A stretch of 64,000 nucleotides of DNA from Paenibacillus silvisoli (GTDB taxonomy: Bacteria > Bacillota > Bacilli > Paenibacillales > Paenibacillaceae): assembly GCF_030866765.1 (NCBI RefSeq), contig NZ_CP133017.1, positions 3,516,001 through 3,580,000 on the forward strand. Direction: 5' to 3'. The notes under the pieces were generated by a model. That model ran no database searches, had not been told where the DNA came from, and saw nothing but the letters and a program-made list of their open reading frames with translations. Positions within the stretch are counted from its first letter, which is position 1, and every line of letters starts with the position of its first letter. Shown piece after piece: positions 57,584 to 64,000 of the stretch. The position numbers were made by a program, and so were the translations under genes.

Positions 57584-58804
57584 TTACTCCGTCTTCAATC
57601 CCTTCGTCTCCATTCCCATAACCAGCACGGCAAAGGCTCCGATCACGATGGCTACGAAAAAGATGATGAAAATGGTTAACAAGGGCACGTCCCTTCCCAC
57701 CAGTATGCCGACAAGATACGGTCCGATGACGCCTCCGATGCGCCCGAAGGAAGCCGCCAAGCCGACGCCGGTGGAGCGGACCGAGGTCTGGTACAGCTCG
57801 GGCGTATACGCGTACATGGCCCCCCACGCTCCGAGATTAAAGAACGAGAGGCAAATGCCCGCAGTGATCAGGGATGACACCGTCTCGGCCGAGCCGAACC
57901 AAATCGCGCTTGCCGCGGTGAACAGCAAATAAGTAACGAGCACAAATTTGCGGCCGAATCGCTCGATGAAGTAAGCTGCGGTGAAATAGCCGGGCAGCTG
58001 GGCGAGCGTCATGATCAGAACGTACTGAAAGCTTTTTACGAGCCCGAAGCCCTTAAGCACCATTACCGTCGGCAGCCAAAGAAATACCCCATAATAGGAG
58101 AAAACGACCGTGAACCACAAGATCCAGAGCATCACCGTTGATTTGCGATACTTGGACGACCAAATCATTGCTATACGTTCTCCGATCGGCGGTTTTCGGA
58201 CTGCCTGACCGACATAACGAGGCGAATCCTCTATCGCCCTTCTGAGAAATATCGCATAAACGGCCGGAATCGCGCCAATGACGAATGCGATCCTCCAGCC
58301 AAATTCAGGGATGATGAAGTAGGAGATCAGAGCCGCGACGATCCATCCTCCGGCCCAGAAGCTTTCCAGAAGGACGACCGCGCGTCCCCTGTCTTCGGCA
58401 GGCATCGTCTCGGAAACGAGCGTCGAAGCAACCGGGAGCTCTCCTCCGAGGCCGAAGCCGGTGATGAAGCGCAGAATGCACAGGATGACGAAGCTTCCCG
58501 CCAAAGCGGAAAGTCCGCTAGCCACCGAGAAAATGAGCAGCGTGTACAGGAGTACGGTCTTGCGGCCGTACTGGTCTGCCAGCGATCCGGCCACAGCGGC
58601 ACCGGCCGCCATTCCGATCGCATTGATCGCAGCCAATAGACCGATCTGCTGCGCCTTCAAATGCCATTCCGCGGCTAATGCCGTCACGATGAATGAAATG
58701 ATGCCCACGTCCATCGCATCGAATAGCCAGCTTAAGCCAACGCTGAACAGAAACTTTTTTCGTTTCGAATCGCTTAGCAGAGCCGTCTGTTCTATTTTAG
58801 CCAC
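57584..58804 (-). CDS. niaP: Niacin/nicotinamide transporter NiaP (MFS)
   Basis: 406 residues, 12 helices. GLSWLFDAMDVGIISFIV, GSLADQYGRKTVLLYTL, GFGLGGELPVASTLVSE and VVFSYYGVFLWLPTVMVLKG follow YceI/NiaP of Bacillus subtilis closely. It probably imports niacin or a related acid. GTG 58804 overlaps a GGAAGGAG site with a short spacing, so the start is less certain. It is monocistronic. Confidence 0.88.
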   Translation of the reverse strand: MAKIEQTALLSDSKRKKFLFSVGLSWLFDAMDVGIISFIVTALAAEWHLKAQQIGLLAAINAIGMAAGAAVAGSLADQYGRKTVLLYTLLIFSVASGLSALAGSFVILCILRFITGFGLGGELPVASTLVSETMPAEDRGRAVVLLESFWAGGWIVAALISYFIIPEFGWRIAFVIGAIPAVYAIFLRRAIEDSPRYVGQAVRKPPIGERIAMIWSSKYRKSTVMLWILWFTVVFSYYGVFLWLPTVMVLKGFGLVKSFQYVLIMTLAQLPGYFTAAYFIERFGRKFVLVTYLLFTAASAIWFGSAETVSSLITAGICLSFFNLGAWGAMYAYTPELYQTSVRSTGVGLAASFGRIGGVIGPYLVGILVGRDVPLLTIFIIFFVAIVIGAFAVLVMGMETKGLKTE

Positions 58805-58974
58805 TCCTTCCGTTCGTCCGAATGCCGCATAGTTGTAGGATTGTCCAATACGTGGAATATCATCCGATTATCTGGATCCGTTCTGTCTTCTCTACTACTA
58901 GTTGTGGTAAAATAGAATCTTATTGATAGGCACATGGACCCCCGCAGTGAATGTAAGAGGAGAGATTAAGTGGT

Positions 58975-59397
58975 ATGGAAACGAACATCCAGACGTCCGC
59001 ACAACGTTCTGCCGCAAGAACGACGCGCAAATCAAAGTCTTCTGCCCCATTGTTTCTAGCTGTATGGGCACTGTTGATCGGCTGTGGCGTCATCGGCACA
59101 ATCTGGTATACCAACCAAGTGAAGGCCAAGCTGACGAATGACATCAGCGTACAGACGGCACGGCAGATTACGGCCATGCAGCAAGATTACGATCAACAGC
59201 TGAAGCAGCTGCAGACCCAATTCACGGGCGAGCTGAACAAGGTGCAGAGCAAAGTCGACGCGCTCAACGAGCTGCTTCAATTCACGAAGGATAACACCAA
59301 TTCCAAAACCGACAACAGCAACAAGCTGTTCTCCCAGCTGAATGAAGTAAAGAAGAAACTGAACGAGCTGGAAAAAAGTTTGGATGTGCTGAAATGA
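58975..59397 (+). CDS. Single-helix coiled-coil membrane protein
   Basis: 140 residues from ATG 58975 (AGGAGAG upstream). A basic N-terminus, one helix (PLFLAVWALLIGCGVIGTIWYT), then about 90 residues of extracytoplasmic coiled coil with Gln/Lys-rich heptads (QQDYDQQLKQLQTQFTGELN, VKKKLNELEKSLDVL). The stop overlaps the phosphodiester glycosidase start, so the two are probably made together and may interact. No named family. Confidence 0.75.
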   Translation: METNIQTSAQRSAARTTRKSKSSAPLFLAVWALLIGCGVIGTIWYTNQVKAKLTNDISVQTARQITAMQQDYDQQLKQLQTQFTGELNKVQSKVDALNELLQFTKDNTNSKTDNSNKLFSQLNEVKKKLNELEKSLDVLK

Positions 59398-60467
59398 CGC
59401 TGACCATCAAGCGAGTCAACCGCTTCTGCCTCATTACGTGCGCGCCGTTCATCGGGCTCGTCATCTGGCTGATGGCCGCGGATAAGTCGATCACGCTTCC
59501 GGACAGCGCGTTTCCCAAGCTTGCCATTACGCAGACGAGCATGCCGTCGGATTTGGAGCAGCTGACCTCGGATTTGGACCAAGCGAAGCAGACGGCGCTT
59601 GTGACGGCCAAGTCGCTCAAGAGTTCGATCAAGCTATATACAACTACGAGCAAAAGCATGGACGCCATCGTTTCGCTTGCCGTCGCGCAGGCGGACAGGC
59701 CATATCGGATCTATGACCGGCGCATTACGCGGAAGATCGGCGCGCCTGCGCAGCAAGTCGAGTCCGGCAACGTCCGCGCGCAGCTGTTTAGGATCCAGGC
59801 GCAGCACTTCAATGGCTACGCGCTGAAAGTGAAGCTAAAGACGTCTAAAGCGATGAAAATGGTTCTAGGCCAAGACAAGAACGGCGGAGCCGAAACGACG
59901 CTTGCCGCTGCCAACCGTTATCAAGCCATTGCCGGAGTGAACGCCGGCGGCTTCGCGGACGATGGCGGTAAGCGTTATCCGCTCAGCACCACCGTGATGA
60001 ACGGCAAATATTTGAACGGCTTCGATCCGTCGTACAAAGATTTATTTTTCGTCGGGCTGAACGATAAACTGGAGCTCATCGGCGGCAAATATAGAAGCAA
60101 GGCGCACTTGGACAGCGAAAATCCGCGTTTTGGCGCTTCCTTCGTTCCGGTGCTGCTGCAAGGCGGCGTGCCGCAGGCCATTCCCGACAAGTGGCGGACA
60201 AGCCCGTTGCGCGCTCCGCGCACGGTTATCGCCAACTATAAAGACAACCAGCTGCTCTTTCTCGTCATCGACGGGCGTAACGAGAACGGCAGCTCGGGCG
60301 CAACTCTGATGGAGGCGCAGCTTCTGCTGCAGCGATTTGGCGCGGTCGACGGTTATAATCTAGACGGTGGGGGCTCGTCCACGCTTGTTTTCAACGGCCG
60401 CGTCGTGAACCACCCGTCGGACGGCAAGCTGCGGCCGGTACCGACCCATTTTCTCTTCTTTGAATAA
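59394..60467 (+). CDS. Phosphodiester glycosidase (NAGPA-domain) protein
   Basis: 357 residues; ATGA overlap with the preceding gene. An N-terminal membrane segment (LITCAPFIGLVIWLMAA), a Lys-rich helical linker, then a DUF2233/NAGPA domain: AGVNAGGFADDGGKRY, FLVIDGRNENGSSGATLMEA and DGYNLDGGGSSTLVFNG. NAGPA removes N-acetylglucosamine-1-phosphate in eukaryotes; bacterial relatives act on surface phosphodiesters. It is anchored outside the membrane. Substrate unknown. Confidence 0.87.
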   Translation: MTLTIKRVNRFCLITCAPFIGLVIWLMAADKSITLPDSAFPKLAITQTSMPSDLEQLTSDLDQAKQTALVTAKSLKSSIKLYTTTSKSMDAIVSLAVAQADRPYRIYDRRITRKIGAPAQQVESGNVRAQLFRIQAQHFNGYALKVKLKTSKAMKMVLGQDKNGGAETTLAAANRYQAIAGVNAGGFADDGGKRYPLSTTVMNGKYLNGFDPSYKDLFFVGLNDKLELIGGKYRSKAHLDSENPRFGASFVPVLLQGGVPQAIPDKWRTSPLRAPRTVIANYKDNQLLFLVIDGRNENGSSGATLMEAQLLLQRFGAVDGYNLDGGGSSTLVFNGRVVNHPSDGKLRPVPTHFLFFE

Positions 60468-60480
60468 GGAAATGAGCAAA

Positions 60481-60507
60481 AGGCAGCCGTCGAAAGGACG
60501 GCTGCCT
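60481..60507. terminator. Terminator after the NAGPA-domain gene
   Basis: AGGCAGCCGTC/GACGGCTGCCT, an 11-base stem with a 5-base loop and TCTTT following. Confidence 0.85.
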
Positions 60508-60543
60508 CTTTAGGTGACGAAGCTTTCAGCTTCGTCTCATGCG

Positions 60544-60807
60544 TTAAAAGAAAAAATCTCCGTCAAAACCGCCGAATGCGCCAAACCCTCCAAAGCCGGC
60601 AAACAAGCCGATCGCGAGTAAATCGAATAGCAGCAACGGAATAAGGAACTTCGCTTTTGCTTTCCCGTTCTCTTGCGTAAACTGGGTAAGAACCACGCGA
60701 TTGCCTTGAACTTGCGTCAGCGTTCCCGTAACAACGGATCCGTCCTTCTTGACGACATAGATCTTCTTGCCGTAATATTTCGAAAGCTGTTTTTTGCTAA
60801 CCGCCAT
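60544..60807 (-). CDS. Small protein with basic start and Gly/Phe-rich tail
   Basis: 87 residues with AAGGAGGAAT upstream. KKQLSKYYGKKIYVVKKDGS, VVTGTLTQVQGNRVVLTQFT looks like a small beta-barrel (Sm/SH3-like). A hydrophobic KFLIPLLLFDLLAIGLFAGF segment follows, then GFGAFGGFDGDFFF. Similar proteins occur, from memory, in Paenibacillus. Possibly spore or membrane associated. Function unknown. Confidence 0.65.
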   Translation of the reverse strand: MAVSKKQLSKYYGKKIYVVKKDGSVVTGTLTQVQGNRVVLTQFTQENGKAKAKFLIPLLLFDLLAIGLFAGFGGFGAFGGFDGDFFF

Positions 60808-61013
60808 TCGTTATTCCTCCTTGTATACTGAGTCCTACTCTATCAATCTATTCATTCGCAATGAAGGATGACTGGGGGTTTGATAGATTCGCTTTCTACT
60901 CTTTCAGGCATTTCCAAAATTATAGTATTGAGATCATGGCGAAAGTTTCTTATTTTTAAGAGGCTATCGTTTTTTTTGCGTGCTTGAATGGACAACTAGA
61001 TTAGAGGTGGATG

Positions 61014-62498
61014 ATGAAAAGAACGATTATTGCATTGCTGACGCTATTGTTCGTACTCTCGTTATTTCTTCCGTCTTCCTATGCGGCGCCAACGACGATC
61101 AAATTGTATCTGGACGGGCAAAAGCTAAGCACCGCCGTGGCCCCCCGTTTGGTCAAACAAACAACGATGGTGCCGATTCGCGTCATTGCGGAAGGCTTGG
61201 GCGCTGACGTTACATGGAATAAGAAGAGTCAGATCGCAACCATTTCCAAAGCTCAGACAACCATCGTGCTGCCGATCAACGGTACCTATGCCATTCTAGG
61301 CGGAAAAACGGTCCGTCTGGAGCAGCCGCCAATCGTCAATAATGGCGTCACGCTGCTCCCCATTCGTTTCGTTGCCGAAAATCTAGGTCTCGTCGTGAAG
61401 TGGGATGCCGCTGCTTACGCGGTCAGTTTATGGAGATCGAATAGCGGCGTATCCGGCAGCGACCCTGCCGCCGATCCGAGCGTGCCCGTAATTCCTCCGG
61501 ATCAATATCCGGCGCTGCAATCGATTCAAATGGCAAACGATCAATTCACGGTATCGACCGACGGGAGCTTCTCTCCTATCGTTTCGACCTTAACGAATCC
61601 GGACCGTCTGGTCGTCGATTTGCCGGGCGTCACGTTTAATGGGCCTATTAGCAAGCCGGCCGGGAACGCCGTGGGTGAAGTAGCGAGCCTTTCTCCCGGC
61701 AATCCGTTTATTTCGGCCATCCGTTATATCATGAAAGACTCGGACTCGTCGACCATTCGAGTCGTCGCGGATTTGAAGCAGAAACCGAATTATCAAATCC
61801 AGAACACGGGCGACTCATCCAAGCTGGTCATTCGGTTTGAGCCGGCGCCGGCTGCAGCTCCAGGCTCGAAGTCGGCGGTCTATATTTACCAATCGCATAA
61901 TCGGGAGTCGTGGATCCCCGAATTGCCCGGTATTACGAATCCCGATCTCGCGTACAATGCGACGACGAATGTCTCCATGTTAGGGGCACGGTTGGCAGGT
62001 GTTCTCCAAGCGATGGGAGCCGAGGTGTACCATACATCCTACGACTACAACTCGATTTACGGAAGTCAATTCAATTACGCGAAATCATACGTTTATTCGG
62101 GAAAATCGATTGCCAATCAATTGGCCTCGCATCCGCAAATCAAATACTTATTCGATATTCATCGCGATACGAGTCCCCGAATCGAGACGACAGTCAATGT
62201 TCGCGGCACGAGCTACGCCAAATTATATTTCGTGATCGGGCTCGAAAATCCGAATTGGAAGCAGAACGATGCCTTCGCCAAAAAACTGCAAGCGCTGGTC
62301 ACGGCCCAATACCCGGGTCTGTCCAGAGGGATCTACTACAAAGATAGCAGCGTCGGCAACGGGTGGTACAATCAGAACTACTCGTCTGCCAGCGCGTTGA
62401 TCGAAGTCGGCGGAACGGCAAATACGCTTGCGGAATCGAATCGAACGATGGATATTTTGGCTCAAGCCATCAACCAAATCCGGTTGAGCGGGAAATGA
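61014..62498 (+). CDS. SpoIIP-family N-acetylmuramoyl amidase with copper-amine-oxidase-like and AMIN domains
   Basis: 494 residues; ATG 61014 has AGAGG 6 bases upstream (ATG 61011 is adjacent to it). Signal peptide (IIALLTLLFVLSLFLPSSYA), then a copper amine oxidase N-terminal-like domain (QTTMVPIRVIAEGLGADVTW; GVTLLPIRFVAENLGL), an AMIN-type beta domain around 150-265, and a SpoIIP domain with catalytic His/Glu in YIYQSHNRESWIPE, FDIHRDTSPR and ALIEVGGTANTLAES. It probably cleaves peptidoglycan amide bonds outside the cell; this differs from canonical SpoIIP by its wall-binding modules. Confidence 0.87.
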   Translation: MKRTIIALLTLLFVLSLFLPSSYAAPTTIKLYLDGQKLSTAVAPRLVKQTTMVPIRVIAEGLGADVTWNKKSQIATISKAQTTIVLPINGTYAILGGKTVRLEQPPIVNNGVTLLPIRFVAENLGLVVKWDAAAYAVSLWRSNSGVSGSDPAADPSVPVIPPDQYPALQSIQMANDQFTVSTDGSFSPIVSTLTNPDRLVVDLPGVTFNGPISKPAGNAVGEVASLSPGNPFISAIRYIMKDSDSSTIRVVADLKQKPNYQIQNTGDSSKLVIRFEPAPAAAPGSKSAVYIYQSHNRESWIPELPGITNPDLAYNATTNVSMLGARLAGVLQAMGAEVYHTSYDYNSIYGSQFNYAKSYVYSGKSIANQLASHPQIKYLFDIHRDTSPRIETTVNVRGTSYAKLYFVIGLENPNWKQNDAFAKKLQALVTAQYPGLSRGIYYKDSSVGNGWYNQNYSSASALIEVGGTANTLAESNRTMDILAQAINQIRLSGK

Positions 62499-62503
62499 AC
62501 GAA

Positions 62504-62542
62504 AAAAGGACAGCTCCGACCAATCGGAGACTGTCCTTTTTT
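62504..62542 (+). terminator. Terminator of the SpoIIP-family gene
   Basis: AAAAGGACAG/CTGTCCTTTT with an inner CCGA/TCGG stem and following TTTTTT. Confidence 0.88.
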
Positions 62543-62555
62543 GTAGCATTGTTTC

Positions 62556-62735
62556 TTAATTAGTCACTGTTCGGCTTTTGTTCACGCTTTTCAACTCGAA
62601 ATCGTCTTTGGAAATACCCATATCTGCGGCCAGCTTCTTCTTGATCACCATAGCCTGCTGCAAACTGGTCGCTCGATATTCAATCGTAGTGCCGGACGGA
62701 TCTTCGAAGGAATAGTAGCTCTTCTTATTGGACAT
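62556..62735 (-). CDS. Small soluble protein (59 residues)
   Basis: I translated this by hand. MSNKKSYYSFEDPSGTTIEY begins it, and a helix follows (SLQQAMVIKKKLAADMGI), ending in KSVNKSRTVTN. AGAGAGGTG lies 10 bases before the ATG. There is no membrane segment. No family known. It is a real gene by its ribosome site and reading frame, sitting between the amidase and the Ig-repeat gene. Confidence 0.65.
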   Translation of the reverse strand: MSNKKSYYSFEDPSGTTIEYRATSLQQAMVIKKKLAADMGISKDDFELKSVNKSRTVTN

Positions 62736-62813
62736 AAACGTTGCACCTCTCTTTGCTGACAGTTATCAACATCATTATGTCCCTGATTGTACGTAATAAA
62801 CGCTTCCCGCACG

Positions 62814-64000
62814 TTATTTACCGTTGGATTTGACGGTTACCGAAATGTCGTGCTGCACCGTGACAGTCGCGGTTTGCACCGATTGATTACCGGCGGTATC
62901 GATTATGGTGTAGGTAATCGTGTAGATTCGTCCGGTCCCATTACCGGAGCGTTCCGCTCTCAAACTGAATGCAGTATCTGGCGTTCCGTAGTCGGCGCCT
63001 TGAATATCATTCGGCGTATCGCCGTCGCCTAATCCATCGTCCGGCTCGCTGCTCGTAATCGATGTCAATACGACGGATTCGATTCCGGAAGTGCGATCGT
63101 CGAATTCCAGTGTCACTTTAATGTCGACCATTTTATGGTTCGGCGGCCACATGGCGGATTGATTCAAGTTAACCGTTAAGGTCGGAGCGGTGGTGTCCAC
63201 CCGAATCGTGATCGCTTGCTCCGTTTCCGCATTCCCCGCGTTGTCTACGCTTCGGTATTCCACCAAGTACTCCCCATCCTTGAATGCGGGGATTGAACCC
63301 GTGTAGGCCATCCAATCGCCTTGATTGATCCGGTATTCCGTCATGGCAACGCCGGACAATTCGTCAGATGCGTCAAGCGTAAGAACAGCATCGGCGTTAT
63401 GCCATCCGGTTGGTCCAGCCGGGTTAACGGCAGCTGTCGTCACCGGTGCGACCCGATCGATGTTTGCGATCCGAATCACCTTGATCGCTTGGTTTCCGGC
63501 TTCATCTTCGGCATACAAGGTGTAGTCGCCGTTCAAGGTCGCCGTGAAGCGGTTACCTGCGATATTGTCGCCTTCGGCCGCAAAAAACGCGGTTGTCCGC
63601 TCGCCGGCGGCCCATTTCAAGGCGGTTATCGCGCTGCCCGTTCCGTCAGCCTCCACCGGCACGTCTAGGTCGGCGTTCGTCCAATCGGCAGGGAAATCGG
63701 CCGAGATTTCAGGATTGATGGAGTCTACCATAATCGTGAAGGTTTGCGCTGCGGATTCGTTATCGCCGGTGTTTGCCGCGCCTCCGTCATCCGTCAGCGT
63801 GACGGAAACCGTTGCTTTACCGCTGACGTTATCCGCCGGCGTGAAGCTCAAAGTGCCGTCTGAAGCGATTAACGGCTGAACGGCGAATAAGTCGTTACGA
63901 TCATTGGTAACGCTGAACGCAAGCGTTTGACCGGACTCGTCAGCCGGACCGGCAGATATGTCTGCAGCCCAACCGGGAACGCTTACTCCTTGAACCGCGT
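62814..64000 (-). CDS. Large secreted Ig-like-repeat protein, C-terminal part (starts beyond the window)
   Basis: The frame is open from the window edge to a stop at 62814, about 395 residues. It has repeated bacterial Ig/cadherin-like domains: SVTLTDDGGAANTGDN, DGDYTLYAEDEAGNQAI, and YRINQGDWMAYTG with DGEYLVEYRSVDNAGNAETE, then AFSLRAERSGNGTGRIYTIT. These are typical of large cell-surface or exported proteins. The C-terminus has no sortase or S-layer anchor, so it ends in a plain beta domain. No start or signal peptide can be seen. Confidence 0.85.
   Translation of the reverse strand, partial: AVQGVSVPGWAADISAGPADESGQTLAFSVTNDRNDLFAVQPLIASDGTLSFTPADNVSGKATVSVTLTDDGGAANTGDNESAAQTFTIMVDSINPEISADFPADWTNADLDVPVEADGTGSAITALKWAAGERTTAFFAAEGDNIAGNRFTATLNGDYTLYAEDEAGNQAIKVIRIANIDRVAPVTTAAVNPAGPTGWHNADAVLTLDASDELSGVAMTEYRINQGDWMAYTGSIPAFKDGEYLVEYRSVDNAGNAETEQAITIRVDTTAPTLTVNLNQSAMWPPNHKMVDIKVTLEFDDRTSGIESVVLTSITSSEPDDGLGDGDTPNDIQGADYGTPDTAFSLRAERSGNGTGRIYTITYTIIDTAGNQSVQTATVTVQHDISVTVKSNGK

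Noticed and set aside
57584-58804. Annotation as a sugar or aromatic-acid transporter
   Set aside because: The sequence follows NiaP/YceI closely through the whole length, so the niacin family is a better fit than a generic MFS call.
1-64000. tRNA, rRNA, riboswitches and CRISPR arrays
   Set aside because: I looked through the intergenic regions and found no cloverleaf, conserved aptamer core or spaced repeat array that I could support.

Overview
The window looks like chromosomal DNA of an endospore-forming Firmicute of the Paenibacillaceae (Paenibacillus/Cohnella type). The grounds are a tripartite GerA-type germinant receptor, the cortex hydrolase CwlJ, an SpsA-type spore-coat glycosyltransferase, a SpoIIP-family amidase, strong AGGAGG ribosome sites with many GTG/TTG starts, and the LplB/LplC permease plus large membrane AraC regulator set typical of that family. 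Base composition is near 50% GC. No rRNA, tRNA or CRISPR array was seen, and no stretch over 300 bases lacks a gene or a described element. About 80% of genes lie on the minus strand.

Layout. 1-10.8 kb is a surface (probably spore) glycosylation locus: a nucleotide-sugar dehydrogenase, two paralogous GT-B glycosyltransferases each paired with a ~100-residue very basic protein sharing a C-terminal motif, a third glycosyltransferase with Lys/Arg tails at both ends, a GT61-like enzyme, RmlD-like (shortened) and RmlA-like sugar nucleotide enzymes, two GT2-like enzymes including an SpsA orthologue, a possible secreted beta-sandwich protein, and a proline-free Gly-Ser-X collagen-like repeat protein. 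10.9-15 kb holds an epimerase-like SDR, a TmrB-like ATPase, a DoxX/MarR pair with matching palindromic operators and an acyltransferase. 15-18.9 kb is a LacI-controlled set (LacI, aldo-keto reductase, SDR, divergent sugar isomerase) with three TAAACGCG-type operators. 18.9-19.9 kb is a deletion scar joining two broken genes. 19.9-23.8 kb is an MhqR quinone-stress cluster with a candidate MhqR box over its promoter. 23.9-28.5 kb holds an XRE/membrane pair, a Rieske/amidohydrolase/enolase catabolic cluster and a HupE-like protein. 28.5-30.2 kb is a secreted PHP-domain protein behind a clear 11-bp-periodic Pho box. An IS1182-type element (30.2-31.9 kb) sits just upstream of that promoter.

31.9-33.7 kb encodes the ribulose-monophosphate formaldehyde pathway (HxlA, HxlB, HxlR). 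34.4-38.1 kb is the germinant receptor operon. 38.2-43 kb covers redox repair (a thioredoxin-like protein missing its nucleophile, Ohr, MsrB, a membrane-anchored MsrA-MsrB fusion) and a two-component system. 43-46.3 kb has AlaX, small membrane proteins, an XRE/DUF3169-like pair under a perfect 42-bp palindrome, and a VanZ-like protein. 46.4-51.1 kb is cwlJ followed by a compact nine-gene gas vesicle operon (gvpA-O-N-F-G-L-S-K-J) with a terminator after gvpA and a repeated upstream element resembling a sporulation -10 box.

51.2-57.4 kb is a saccharide ABC importer with its AraC regulator. 57.6-58.8 kb is NiaP-like. 59-62.7 kb contains a coiled-coil protein overlapping a phosphodiester glycosidase, a Gly/Phe-tailed small protein, a modular SpoIIP-type amidase and a 59-residue protein. 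The right edge is the C-terminal part of a large secreted Ig-like-repeat protein.

The most promising candidates for something undescribed are the glycosyltransferase/basic-protein cassettes with the collagen-like repeat protein, and a gas vesicle operon that may be linked to sporulation.
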